This document shows positions 1-11,494 of a stretch of DNA of 64,000 nucleotides, one piece after another. Source of the stretch: Telopea speciosissima (Eukaryota; Streptophyta; Magnoliopsida; Proteales; Proteaceae); assembly GCF_018873765.1 (NCBI RefSeq), contig NC_057923.1, forward strand, positions 10,056,413 through 10,120,412, given 5' to 3'. Position numbers and translations under genes: made by a program. How positions within the stretch are numbered: the first letter of the stretch is position 1; each line of letters starts with the position of its first letter. Under the pieces are notes generated by a model. That model did not search any database, had not been told where the DNA came from, and saw only the letters and a program-made list of their open reading frames with translations.

Positions 1-126
1 TGATGCTATGAAAAACATAGGCGGATCATAAAGAAGTAAAACAGAGAGAAAATAAATAAATAAAAAAAAACCCACTACAGAAGGAGGAAAATAGAGCAAT
101 GCATCTCTTTATAAAGTTAAAATTAC

Positions 127-300
127 CTCCAACAAGATCTCCTCTTCATTAGATGAAGCCTACAAAACCCAAATAGTAAATCATGCGTTTGAGCCATCAG
201 GAACTTAAAAAAGGCAAAATCTATAGAAGAGGGAGTGGCTTACTGTTGTTGCGAACAAAAGAAAGGATGCAATGAGGAAGATGAGAGTTTTCCAGGCCAT
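127..300 (-). CDS. 5' part of a small secreted-protein gene (two exons, continues off the left edge)
   Basis: Exon 1 is 300..244. It starts at an ATG and encodes MAWKTLIFLIASFLLFATT, a classic signal-peptide h-region with one Lys near the start. It ends in phase 0 at a GTAAGC donor (243). A 33-nt second exon, 159..127, follows a TTTTGTAG acceptor, reads ASSNEEEILLE in the same phase and ends at GTAATT. The rest lies beyond base 1. A TATA box about 100 bp upstream of the ATG supports this start. The protein is probably routed to the secretory pathway; an Ala-Ser junction after the hydrophobic stretch fits signal peptidase cleavage. The family is not recognisable from 30 residues. What is seen is the signal peptide, two phase-0 splice junctions and the TATA box. 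That it is a real gene is inference. Confidence 0.55.
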
Positions 301-402
301 CTTAGAAAGAAGCAGCAAAACCCAGACAAAGACAAGTTTAATTTCTAGAGTGAAAAAAAATTCACACCTCACAGTGTTGAAGAACTCATTGATGGAGTGT
401 GG

Positions 403-410
403 TATTTATA
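403..410 (-). promoter_or_regulatory. TATA box of the left-edge secreted-protein gene
   Basis: TATAAATA on the minus strand, about 103 bp upstream of the ATG at 300. Initiation about 30 bp downstream would leave a 5' UTR of roughly 75 nt. Confidence 0.5.
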
Positions 411-1742
411 GAAGGATAACGAGAGAGAGAGCAGAGGACCAAAGCATTGGGATGGTGAGTTCAAGTGTCGGTGCCAGCTTTACAGCTTTGGAGCTTACAC
501 ATGGCTGGTCGAGTGTTGAGTTGGCTTGGCAGTATGGCAGTTTGTGACAGTGTTGTGTGGCCAGTATTGGGGAAGGTAACACTACTCGCCTTCATCACTA
601 TGTCTATTGAAAAATACAATCAATCTATGTCATCTTTATATTATCTCTTTTCAAATCTTCTTGGAGACTGCGTTTTCTTGTCCTTCCTTGCTCATTAACC
701 CACGGACCAGAGAGAGATTTCTGTATTTGATATTTTGAATTCCTAATTTCAGAAAGCTTTCGGTCTTGTTTTGCTTGGAGTAAGGGATCTAAGATCTTGA
801 TTATGAGTTTATAACATATTTAATAAAAAAGTAATAATTGGATTGAGAGCTCGATAAGCTGATGGGTAACTTCTCTGGAGTCTGGTTATTTTGATTCAAA
901 TTCGTTGTTTATATGATGTATGGAAGATGTTATCAATAAGATAAACAAGGCGGATTTAAGTTAACAAAAAGGGAAAGAGAACTCATCCGGTGGTCCATAT
1001 CGGGTGTGTGTTATACATATCCGTCATTCCATGGTCCTAAAAATTGATTAACCTTTTGAGATTGGTATGTGGTTTGTGTGATTATACTTTTATACCAAAA
1101 AAAAAAAATATCACCTAATCGCACAGCACACATTGTCTTTACGTTTAAACATAGAGATACATGAAATGACTACCACACCCCTTTGATCCGTTGAACCCTT
1201 GAAATGATCGGGGGTCAGTCATTTTGTGCACTGCTGTGCAAAGGCACATGGGCGGCATGTCTGGTGCAACAAGATGGCGTTTTTCTCCCAAATAAATATT
1301 AGTTAAATTGTCACTGGAACTTGACTACTGTCACCTGAACTGAGTGCATGTGAGATTCTCTGCTTCTCACATGAGGTGTATCATGTATGACAGCACATGC
1401 TTAGCTCCATTGGTCCAGTCCAACTCTACAGACTTATTTTGGGCCTGGGCCTCTGTAGGTGGATTATATTTCAGATAGTTCACAGCCCATCATCCTTCAT
1501 ATTTGGAGAGTACTCAAAGAAGGATATTCCTGAGGTCACAGGGTTGGATTCTGATTTCTGGAGGATTCTATCCATTCTTTTGAGGTAGCAGTTAGGACAG
1601 TCTGATGTCATGCCTTACATGATGACAGCTAACCCATCATCATCATCATCCATTAACATGGAATGGCAAGGGTGGTTTATAGTCAACCCTACAAGTTATC
1701 CACCGGTGGTTAACTTTGGCCCAATTATTAACCCCTCCGGCC
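411..1742. other. intergenic stretch without a recognisable gene
   Basis: Short reading frames here have no recognisable domain. 1140-1290 resembles the 62.8-kb MITE family described below (phrases like gaaatgactaccacacccc and a gcgtttttctccc end), but only one end is clear. A (TCA)n-like run lies at 1629-1650. Confidence 0.4.
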
Positions 1743-2803
1743 CATGGTTTGAGGTATCGGATCGGATCGGCCGATATTGGTTGGATTGGATCGGTTGAGG
1801 TTGAGGTTGATCCTGAGATTTGATCGATACAACAAGGTTTGACTGGGTCGTTGATTGGATCGCCCAACTTAGTTGGATCGGTCGATCTGATCCGATCCAA
1901 ATGAATAATTTTTTATTTTTTTAAAGTTTTAAAGTTTTTTATATTACCTTGATCCATATCGACCGATGTTAACCGATACCAATCGATTTTGACCGACTTG
2001 ATCTAGATAAAATTGACTGATCCGATTCTGAGAACATATTACCCACCAACTTTGACCGATACATGACCCGATCCATTAAAAAATTATTTGGGGGGGTTTT
2101 TTGACCGATCCTAATCGATTTGGACTGATCCAATCCCGATCCAGAAAGATTTCGGCCATGACCGATCCTGAGTTCGATACCTGGATTTTGAACCTTGCTC
2201 CGGCCTCTCTCATTCATGGGCTTGGGTAGGTGGGCCATAAAAGTTGTCATTTTCCCACGAATTTCTTCTTTGTGGTGCCAAGAAAATTTAAGATTTTCTG
2301 ACTTTGTGGTCCCAAAATGCAATACATTTGTGTGATATTGCTCTGGCTAAGCCACCTACCTCCCTGGGCTATCATTAATGGTCTTTTTTTATTACTCTAT
2401 TGGACCGTACTTGTCCTCTATTCCGGAAAATGTAGAGGCTTGTCCCTTTATGTTTGTAGGGATTATATATTTAAATGCATGATTGAGACTTGAGACCTGG
2501 GCTTTAAAAATCAAAATCTCAATCTGATCGGCCTAGTTTTGGGCCGATTCGTTACCAATCTTACCTTTTTTGTTCGTGATCTCGGTATCGGTTGGATCAG
2601 ATCAGATCGGCCAATACGGATCAGGATTGCCCAAACTCGAGCAAATATGACACTTTTGTCTCTGTTTTCTTATAAAAAAAATATTTTTTATATTTTTATC
2701 ACTGTTCATACAGCAGAATCAGATCGGTATCAGGATTGGTCTCAGCCGATACCGATATGATCCGGCCAAAATCAGCCGATCCGATCCGATACCTCAAACC
2801 ATG
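1743..2803. mobile_element. hAT-like element of the CATGG-ended family
   Basis: The left end CATGGTTTGAGGTATCGGAT and its reverse complement at the right end (ATCCGATACCTCAAACCATG, 2784-2803) form near-perfect inverted termini. The interior is dominated by degenerate GATCGG and CCGATA motifs and has no transposase. No clear TSD is visible, unlike relatives at 26912 and 46197, so the two ends may come from two abutting copies. Confidence 0.55.
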
Positions 2804-3259
2804 CCCCCATCCATAGAACATGATTCATACCATCTTAGGGTTTTAATATATTCCAAAATACCCTTTCACACTCCCACCCGCCACTTCCCATTCACCATGG
2901 GTGGAGGGAAACTCAGTCCCTTCTTCTTGGTGGTACCAAAAAATTTTAAAATAATCTAACATTATGGTCTCAAAAAGTATAAGGTTTTAAATGGAGATAG
3001 CTACTTAAGTATAAGCATCAAGAACCTTAACAAATCGATATGAAAATATAAATTATATAACTCACATCTCAACACAAATGATTCATCCATTAATCAGTAC
3101 AACTTGAATAATTCATGCACTCTCTAAGGTGGTAAAGAGAGTTCAAAGATGGGCTTTCACCGCCCCTGGGAAACCCATATACTCAAAAAGGACATACCGT
3201 GATCCATACTGAAACCTGCAATGCCACCATCAAGGCAACCACCATGGATTTGGGTCGAC

Positions 3260-3401
3260 TGTAGCGTGACATGGTGTGTAGCGCACCATCTGATGGTCTT
3301 ACATGCTCGGACACGCAGCCCAACACACTTGTGGGGTGTTGGGCTTACTGCCCATGCACTGCAGGCCGTCGGATGTGCACTACACACCATGTTGCGCTAC
3401 A
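3260..3401. mobile_element. short foldback MITE
   Basis: The ends are imperfect inverted repeats: TGTAGCGTGACATGGTGTGT on the left and ACACACCATGTTGCGCTACA on the right. A second inverted pair (gcccaacac / gtgttgggc) lies near the centre, so the single strand would fold into a hairpin of about 140 nt. No TSD was found. Confidence 0.55.
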
Positions 3402-4159
3402 GAGGAGCCCCATCCAACCACCACGTACCCATCATGCTCCTTGAGTTTGTTGGCTGGTTATCATGACTTGATAATTTTTAGGGAAAAAGAACTCTATGGA
3501 TCTGCAATGTACGCCCCGCCTAGACACATGGGGGCAAAATGACTACCCCACCCCAAGAGATGTGCAAATAACGCCTTACTTGATTCCTCGCATGCTCTCC
3601 ATTGGCTCTCATGCATGTGTAGGAGCCATGCTCTCAGACATAAAATACTACTCCTGATAATAAATTAGGCTTTGATTTCATCACTTGGGTAAGCCTTCAG
3701 TTTATTAAAATCCTTATTGGCAGGATGCTCTACAATAATTTCTATTTTTTCGGGAAGGAATCTGCATGCTATAACATTGGGTGTTTTGATAAAAATATCA
3801 TCCATATGGAACCTACATTTGTAAAACAAATGAGAAAAATTTATGTAAAAGGAAAACTACACACTGACACCCATGGGGACTTGATAAGCTTTTGAACCAA
3901 TTGAGCCCAAGCCTAGCTCAAGTAATTTAGGTTCAAAGTAGAATCCAAATTTTCTTTTTTATACTTGCTCCATACAACCTATTGGTTAAAGAATTCAAAA
4001 CTTGGAAACAAACTCTTGTGCGAAAGTAAGACCCTAGAATGGTTGTGAACCCCCACTGAAATTCAGGATGACCCCCTCACATTATGTGCATCTGGGGATT
4101 AATACGATAGAAGTATAAGCAAACAAGAATATAACGTTTTCTCACTACTTGTCTACTAA

Positions 4160-4260
4160 AAAAAGGCTGTACCTAGTGCACAAGACTCTCGTGTTTAGCA
4201 GGATCTGGGGAGAATCAAATGTACACAGCCTTACCCTTGTTTCCAAGACTTGTCTAAAGT
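4160..4260 (+). mobile_element. Au SINE, partial copy
   Basis: It shares the phrases of the fuller copy at 38120: an aggctgtacctagtgcacaa start, ctggggagaatc, and tgtacacagccttaccc. The tRNA-like box B half is missing. Confidence 0.55.
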
Positions 4261-4332
4261 AGATGTGAATATTTTCTAGGGATTTACTGGTCTTGACCAT
4301 ACATAGTTAAAGCTGGAACAACAAAAAAATTT

Positions 4333-5769
4333 GGGAAGATTTCATGGACACTTCCTGCATTTAGGATTAATTACACAGACACTCTCAAAAACTTTCAATA
4401 TTTCATGGACCACCCATTGATGTTATGAATTTATTACTATTAAATCCATTCGATCCGTTAGGTGTTTACTGTTAAGTGATGACATCATCGGGTTAATTAT
4501 TTTTTAAATGACAAAACTACCCTTACAACATGGTGAAATCATCATAATACCCTTATTTCTCATGCCTCCTCTGAATCGTTATCCTATCTTGTTCGCTTCT
4601 GGACAGATGCGTGCTGTGCCCTCAAGAGATGCAAAATGACAATCCCCTGGCTGAACACACTGCCCTGACAAAGTTAAGTCATCATTTCCCCGCTCTCATG
4701 TGAGGTAACAGTACGATCCTATCCGCTTGAGAGGGAAAAAAATTCTATCCAACCCACAACCACAGAATGATTTCAGGGTTCGCCGCTGCGCATAACCCTA
4801 CCCACTGAACTCACAAAACATAAATTAATGCAATTTTCAGAGCTATCACTGCAAAGTGCATACTGAACTAATTGGTCCTTCCAACTTTCACATTAGAAAG
4901 CCCCAAAGAACATAAACCCATTTTAAACCAAGAGCTGGAAATTACCTCGAAACATCCAAATAACAAATAGAGCATTGATTTCAGGATCATAACCTAGCAT
5001 TCAAAATCCGCCAGAAAACCCTAGTCAGAGCTACAAGGCGAGCTATGAAACAAAGAAATAACCAACTAAAAGTAGAAAGAGAGATGGCACTTGCGATTCC
5101 CTTGTACTTTTGGCATTCTGTTCTCCATTGAAAGCTTTTATTGACACTTCGTTGAATTTGGGATTTGTTCAAATAGTCCTCTGCTGCTTTGAAGTTATTG
5201 TTCACCGTCAGGTTATATGTTACCGTATGAAAGAACTGTCAAAGAGGAGATATAAAGAGGGAGAAGAGAGAGAGAGAGAAAGGTCTTTGAAGGAAGGAAG
5301 AAAGGACTAATGCCAAAGCTTATGCATTTATACCCACGTCTGCATAAAAAAAAGAGAGCCATTGAATGATTAACTACCGCCGCTGCTACTGTAAGATATT
5401 CTCAAGGGTCGGTTCTCCGGTCCAGTTGCCTCCTTGCCTCCGCCGCCAGCTCCTTCTCCAAGCAAGAGCTCGTCGATTAAGCCCTCTACTACGACATCGA
5501 GTCCCACCTCAGGTACGCCATGAATCCCTCTCCCTTCCTCCGCATTGACGCCTCCCTCTCCCCACCATAACTTCGGCGACTTGAAGAAAGGTTAGGGTTT
5601 CTGATGGTCAAGTGAACGAAGGTAAGAACTAGATTTGAGGATTAAAATGGACATTACAAGTTATAAGTTAATAGTGTTAAACGTTAGGGGGAAGTTTGAA
5701 ATATTAAAAGTTTTTGGGATATCTGTATAATTAAGCCTAAATGCAAGGGGCGTCCATGAATTTTAACCC
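4333..5769. mobile_element. Mutator-type non-autonomous element with gene-like interior
   Basis: The left terminus (GGGAAGATTTCATGGACAC..., then gcatttaggattaattacac) is mirrored at the right (gtataattaagcctaaatgc ... catgaattttaaCCC). The 9-bp flanks are A-rich (aaaaaattt / aaaaaaaaa), so the TSD is only suggestive. The interior has higher GC with coding-like stretches on both strands (4987-5205 minus; 5380-5560 plus, including an in-frame stop), which suggests captured host sequence. I do not recognise the source genes. Confidence 0.5.
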
Positions 5770-5942
5770 AAAAAAAAAAAAAAAAAAAACTTTGTACAAC
5801 ATGATGTTTTTAAAATGGTTTAGAATTCGGAAGGTGTGGTCAAAATAAAATGGTACAAGTTTTAATTGTTTACATTTGAAAAAGATACTGAAAAAAAAAA
5901 CATAAATTATGAGTCGAACACTGCAACTCATGTTCTAATATT

Positions 5943-7504
5943 GGGAAAAGCTGTTTGTAACCAAGGTGGTTATAAAATCAGATGTAACCTCTCATTTATT
6001 ATGTTCATCAATAGACATTCATTGTTCTTGGCACATTAGGGATTAAATTGTCATTTCACTTTTGATAAATGATAGAAAAAAATGTTAAAGAGTTTCTATT
6101 GTATGGGCATTAAGGTATTTTTAATGTCATATACATAGCATAGAGGGTAAATAGCTTGCTGGAGTCGCCAGTAATAGCGGGAATATTTCTTGTAACTCCC
6201 TCTCCCTCTTCCCACCCCATCCCTGTACAACTCCCTGCAGCACCTCCTCTGTCTCCCACCCCTTCCTTGACTCCATTAGCCCCTGCCCCCATGGTCCCAC
6301 CCCCTCCTCTGTTTGCTGCCCGTCCCAACCCCATTTACAAATACCCCTTCCCTGAGATCGGCGTCTGTTGTAGAAGGCACCTTTGAGAGCTCCCAAGGAA
6401 TGATATCGGTGAGAGAAATTTTCCTATTACTCTCCATTTCAAGCTTAGACAACTTCCACAACTGGCAGATTTTCCCTGTAAGTTTGCATAAACTTGCAGA
6501 GAAGATATGTAATAAAAGGAAGATGGGAAAATCAATAGACTGAAATCTCCCTGCACCACTAGAGAAGCAGAAAGAAATAAATAAATTCAGCCGATCCAAT
6601 AGGTTTCGAGTTTAGAAAGATTCAGATTTTTGAGTATGCAAGCACTCAATTTCACCTAGTCTACATAATTAACAGCGAGCAGCCTCGAGATTTTAGTATT
6701 TTACATGTTTCTTCTGCTCATGCTTTCAACATAATTAGCAGTGGTAGTGGTGGTTCACCGATAGTAACAACGCATGCAACTACTATGGTAGATCAATGGT
6801 CTCTTCCATTATTGATCCTCTTCGCCGATTTCTTCGATAACCTCGAACTAGGTATCATCATTTTCTTTGTATCTGAGGGCCTATGTTGTTATTGATTCGG
6901 ATTTCAGACGTCCATTGGACGATTTATCAACAATGGGAGGACGATTGAACCCACAAAACCTTGTTTGAGATTGCAAGAACTGGTGGTTCCATCGCATTAC
7001 CAACTCAACTGTACGTTTGTTTACTTTAGCAAAATAGGCTACTAAAGAGTCTCCTCAATGGGGTATATAAATTTAACACACAAAAAAAAACGTGAGAGTT
7101 GAGGACCTTCAGAGGTAAAAACTTGATCACAAGCTCTGAAAAAGTGGAATAGAAAATGAGAAAAGAAATAGCAGTTGGTGATCGAAACAAACGATAATTT
7201 GGGTAATGTTTCTTCTATTCTTCTTACCTGAATCCATGGTGGCCAAGGGGAGGGATCGCTCCGGCGAGTTTATTCGATCAAACAATATTGAGTTGGGATT
7301 TAGGCGGTAGGGGCCTATTCTACCCTTTAAGTAATTTTTTTTGGTAAATCTTTAAGTAAATGGATTTAACATATTTAAACAACCCGATACTTGAAAAGTG
7401 TGAAATTACTTTATTTGCCCGTCTATTGAAACCGGATTCAACTATATTTAAAGGGCATATAATGTCCAGTTACAAAGTCTGCTTGGTTACAAACAGACTC
7501 ACCC
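5943..7504. mobile_element. Mutator-like element (putative), about 1.56 kb
   Basis: Termini GGGAAAAGCTGTTTGTAACC and GGTTACAAACAGACTCACCC are inverted repeats. The flanks tctaatatt and tttattatt match at 7 of 9 positions, as an aged 9-bp TSD would. The Pro-rich, C-rich interior at 6180-6350 and the minus-strand frame 6276-6599 look like captured gene sequence rather than transposase. Not identified. Confidence 0.5.
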
Positions 7505-7513
7505 TTTATTATT

Positions 7514-8300
7514 TATATTAATATTTGATTTACTAATTATAAGTATGTATAATATTATTTTTTTAAATATATTTTTTAAAAATTGCCATTTTTCACTAAA
7601 AAATGACAAACACGTTATAAACGCATTTAAAATGTTTCTTAATTTTTGGGCGTTTTATGTTGTATAATTGAGGTGAATTCAAGAAATAGCAAATAAAATA
7701 AAAAAGAACGGCAAAAAAAAAATAAAAATGAAGAAAATGGAAAATTGAGTTAAACTCCTGTGAGCTGTGATATCTCTATGTCATGGTTTGGTTTAACATT
7801 GGTCTCGTAGTAACAACTTTCCTTGTCAAATGAAGGGGAAAAAGAGAAAATACTCAATTTTATCAAAGAATGCCCATCTCTGAGGCATGGGAAGTAGGAG
7901 TTTTTATCTGGCAAGTATCAGATCTGTAACCATCATTGAGATCATCTATCGCATAACATGATAAAAGCCCAAGCCTGGTTTTTCAACTTTAAAAGAAGAT
8001 AGGACTGAAAGTGGCATTGGAGTTTAAACCAAACTCATAAGAAGTAAAATACAAAGGACTTAGAGGTGCAAGTTTGGCCCTATCGGCCCGAAATCGCTTT
8101 GGCCCAAACAGGGCCTAGGTTGAGATACCTTGGCCTTGAGGGTGGTTCAAGGTTGAGAATTTCTGACTCTGAATCAGGGTCGGGCTGGGCTAGGGTTGAG
8201 GCCTTGGGCTGAACCTAGTCCGACCCTGTCTTCTTCTTCATGGGTGTCCACTGTTCAGTGGCTTTTAATTTAAATTTCAAGTGTTCTATTGAAGTCTGAT
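7514..8300. other. AT-rich intergenic stretch
   Basis: No gene is seen. 8012-8060 carries the left copy of a direct repeat whose partner is at 10129-10178. Confidence 0.4.
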
Positions 8301-8308
8301 ATGATATC

Positions 8309-9794
8309 TAGGGGTGTCAATGGGTCGGGTTGGGCCGGGCCTGCCTAAACCCTGACCCTGACCCTAGAGGTCTTAACCTAAACCCTGACCCTGACCCAAC
8401 CCTGGCAGGGTCAAGAAACCCTCAACCCTGACCCGACCCTGCCAGGGTTTTCTCTGACCCGGCCCGGCCCGACCCGACCATGATAGGGTCGGGTTGGCCC
8501 TGATTAATCCAACTCATCTAAGAAGGGTTTTTTTGGTTTTTGCATTTCTAAGTAGTGCTCTGCAACTTTTGCAGTTTGCACCAAAGAAATTATTTGGTAG
8601 CAGAGAGTCTTAAGCACAGTTTGCTGCTCCCTATTTGGGTACAGATGGGTGAAGTAAGTATATTACACTAGTTTCTGAGCAGAAATTTCTTGTCACTATT
8701 GATATCTGGAATATAATTTTTGTTTGGGTTTTGAATGTAGTTGGTAATTAGAGAATTGAAGGGCTGATCTAGAAGGTATTTTTTACTCTAACATTATGGT
8801 AGGAGAACAAAGAAGAAGGAAAAAAAGAAGAGGAGAAGAAAGAGGTAAGAGGCACAGAAGAGAAGAAGAAAGAAGAAGAAAAGAAAGAAGAGGAGAAGAA
8901 AGCTGAAGAGCCTCAGGAGATCGTTCTCAAAGTTGATATGTATTGTGAGGCTTGTGCTCGGAAGGTCAGCAGAGCCCTAAAAGGATTTCAAGGTCTAGCC
9001 CCATTTCACACTTCAATTCCCCTTCTCTGTATTAATTTTTTTTTTTTCAACTTTCTCTGTGTATGTGTGGGGTGAGCGAGAGAGAGAGAGAGAGAGAGAA
9101 TGCCCTAAATTTTAATTACAGTACCTTATGAACCCTTCTTCTGCAGTTGTTTAATTATTGCACAGAAGGATGAACTGAGATAGAGAAGGGAAGGGAACGA
9201 ACGTACCTCTGTGAGTGAAGAAGAAGGCTAATCGAGGTTCGGAGCTTGAAGAAGTATGAGTTTCGGATTAGGCGATTCAATTTCTGCAAGTTTTGTGATT
9301 TTCTCAGCCTACATAAAACAAAACAAAACAAAATAAAGATGCTTATGAGAATCGAAAATTTTCTGAGTGATGCAAAGTTCAACTACTGAGTGAGTACTCC
9401 CTAAACTGCCTTGATGCAAATCTGGGAAGGAGGAACCGAGGAAGAAGAAGGCTAGTTGAGCGGCGGCTTTCTCAGTTTCTCACTTTCTCGTGGATGAGGA
9501 ATGAAGGGTGAAAAGTGAAAACGAAAAGGGAAATAGGGAATATGGGATTAGGGTATTTTGTGGGCATTTTGGTATTTTCATATATATAAATGTTTATAAT
9601 TAAATCAGGGTCGGGTCTGGGCCGGGCCGGGCTAAGCCCGGGGTCTTAACCCTGACCCGACCCGACCCTGCAAGGGTTAGCCAAAAACTCAACCCTAACC
9701 CGCCCTTCGGGTTGGGAAATTAGGGTCGGGTCCGGGCCGGGCTCAGGGCGAATTCGGGCGGGTTCGGGCCAACCGGGCATTATTGACACCCCTA
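8309..9794. mobile_element. non-autonomous hAT element carrying a HIPP gene fragment
   Basis: Perfect 13-bp terminal inverted repeats, TAGGGGTGTCAAT and ATTGACACCCCTA, are flanked by a perfect 8-bp TSD, atgatatc (8301-8308 and 9795-9802). An 8-bp TSD and a TAGGG-type terminus are hallmarks of the hAT superfamily. The subterminal 100-200 bp are dense GGGTCGGG / CCCTGACCC motifs. No transposase is present. The central part holds host-derived sequence (see 8885-8992). Confidence 0.9.
8885..8992 (+). pseudogene. captured first-exon fragment of a heavy-metal-associated (HIPP-type) protein
   Basis: The frame reads EEEKKAEEPQEIVLKVDMYC, then EACARKVSRALKGFQ. This is the start of an HMA domain, with the MxCxxC metal-binding loop (Met-Tyr-Cys-Glu-Ala-Cys) preceded by the Lys/Glu-rich leader usual in heavy-metal isoprenylated plant proteins. 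It stops at CAAG|GTCTAG, a plausible splice donor; as I recall the family, genes of this type have an intron just after this Lys-Gly-Phe-(Glu/Gln) position. The rest of the domain and the isoprenylation motif are absent. It lies wholly inside the hAT element 8309-9794, so it is a transduplicated fragment and not a gene in place. Confidence 0.8.
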
Positions 9795-10194
9795 ATGATA
9801 TCTCAAAGCCTATGATGTTCTATAAGTATTTGTACTTGGTAAATTCTTTATTTGAGTTAGCGAGTTATAGTCATTCCACCAATTTGACGGCTTAGCCAGT
9901 TCAAAAGGCCCAAATCAGTACTCCTCATGCCTAAGGTTGTTTAGTGTCTAGGGCCAATAAGGGTCAGCCTACCCCGACCTTGAGGGCAGATTAGGGTTGG
10001 ATTTTTCCGGCCCTAAGTCAAGGTTGGGCTGGGCCTGGATCCAACTAAGGTGACTAAGGGTTGGACTGGGGTTTTAAAAAGCCTGACCCAACCCAACCTT
10101 ATTGCAAATTGCTAATTTCCGAAACTGGTGACATTGGAGTTTAAACGAAACTCATAAGAAGGAAAATACAAAGGACATGGGACGAAACCCCTAT

Positions 10195-10620
10195 TCTTTG
10201 AATTCAGATGAAGAGGGATGGAGTTATTGCTCGTGATGATACTAGAATTTTTATCGTATGCAGTTCCCTGACCGGTGCAGTTCCCTAGTGCCTCTCACAA
10301 GAGGAGGGTGGACCCCACCCGGACAGAGTATTTGGTTAGGTACCCCGGGTTGGTCCCACCCCCCTCTTATGAGAGACACTAGGGAACCGTAGACGATAAC
10401 GATTCGATGATACTAGTAAGATCTTGTTTGCGATTGTTGGTGGACTTAAGGAGGAGAATGTCTTGATAGTCGAACTGATTGCTCGTGACTTGGTTGATGA
10501 TATCCTCTTCATCTTGAGGAATGGCTTCAGAAGTTGTATTTTCATGCATGTTTTCCGAGAAATTAATAGTTGTGCTGATTTCTTGTCGAGAATATTGCAC
10601 TCTCAGCAATAAATTTTATA
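10195..10620 (+). pseudogene. LINE RNase H-domain fragment, split by a MITE
   Basis: Ignoring the 161-bp MITE and one TSD copy, the frame reads GVIARDDTSKILFAIVGG and continues into a segment with HVFREINSCADFLSR. This is the usual RNase H-like C-terminal domain of plant LINEs (RVT_3 type). There is no complete reverse transcriptase nearby, so it is a dead fragment. Confidence 0.65.
10245..10405. mobile_element. Mutator-type MITE, 161 bp
   Basis: Inverted ends GAATTTTTATCGTATGCAGT and ACCGTAGACGATAACGATTC. An exact 10-bp TSD, gatgatacta, lies at 10235-10244 and 10406-10415. A second internal inverted pair (ccctagtgcctctcac / gagagacactaggg) extends the fold. Removing the element and one TSD restores an open frame in the surrounding LINE fragment. 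Confidence 0.8.
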
Positions 10621-10927
10621 TCAGGTAGATTGTCTCCCTTGATGCGGTTTCTATATTAGTTCTGAATGATGCAGATGGGAAACAATACTATAGATTGTAA
10701 TATTTAATTTCTAATCCATGTCTAATATATTTTCTGATCTTCTATTTATAACCAAAAAAAAATAAAAGTAAAAAATAAAATAAAAATAAAAATAAAAATA
10801 ATAGAGACTTCAAAATTATGACATGTGGCAAATTTAGGGAGAGTGCTCTATACATCCAATGGTTCGATTGACATATTCAGCCATTTTCGTGGCAATAATA
10901 ACCTTTCATCAAGTCCATCTGTAGATA

Positions 10928-11071
10928 GAAAAATTATCCTCTCCAATTCTCTATAGCTCAGCAGTGCTAGTGTGGATGTTTGACACGTGGTAGCTCGGAC
11001 ATCCAACGGTCCAAGCTCATCAACACTGTCGCACTGCCAAGCTATAGGGAATTGGAGAGGATAATAATCCC
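10928..11071. mobile_element. Mutator-type MITE, 144 bp
   Basis: About 35-bp inverted ends contain ATTATCCTCTCCAATTC and GAATTGGAGAGGATAAT. The flanks ctgtagata (10919-10927) and ctgcagata (11072-11080) form a 9-bp TSD with one change. It is related to the copy at 34041. Confidence 0.8.
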
Positions 11072-11133
11072 CTGCAGATATGCTTCTATAGCAGTGATTG
11101 TGTAGAAACTAAAAATACTATTTCTTTCCATTA

Positions 11134-11494
11134 AGGGGTGTCGAATCGTAGACTAAAACGAACCGATTGAAACCAGCCCAAATGCGACCCAATTGAGCCC
11201 GATCCAATCCGAATCGAGCCCATATCGGGCCAGACTTGGTTTATGGTTATGCGTGCCATTCGATTTTGGCTCGGTTTGGATTAAACCGACAGACCATTAA
11301 TGAACCTAACTGATAGGATTGAACCAAAACCCTCGAACCCTGGCTAATTCCTCTCGAAAAGCAGTCCATATATGATTTTCAAACCGAACCAACCCAAATA
11401 ACTCGAACCGAAATATCCTTAACAGTTCGGGTTCGATTCCCTAAAACTCACATCAAAAATAACAAATCGAACTGCCCGATTGACACCCTTAAAC
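11134..11494. mobile_element. hAT-like element remnant
   Basis: Ends AAGGGGTGTCGAATCG and CGATTGACACCCTT are inverted and resemble the TIR of the element at 8309. The interior is rich in GAACCGA/TTCGGTT-like motifs. No TSD is visible. Confidence 0.5.

Larger units (their letters stand above)
2804..4332. other. repeat-rich intergenic stretch
   Basis: 2810-2930 belongs to a dispersed family also seen near 28500-28690 and 34800-34960 (gggtttataaa-like and attccaaaataccct-like phrases, then a cattcaccatgggtg motif). It also contains the 3260-3401 MITE and a fragment of Au SINE at 4160-4260. No gene is seen. Confidence 0.4.
8012..10178. repeat. direct repeat pair of about 48 bp flanking the hAT-bearing block
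   Basis: Positions 8012-8060 and 10129-10178 share cattggagtttaaac, aaactcataagaag and aaaatacaaaggac with few mismatches. Between them lies Gly/Pro-like GGGCC repeat sequence interrupted by the hAT element. This may be a partial segmental duplication or the ends of an older element. Confidence 0.5.

Noticed and set aside
6110..6599. Overlapping minus-strand frames of 74-107 codons
   Set aside because: Mutually overlapping in several frames, low complexity, no domain and no splice logic; inside a Mutator-like element.
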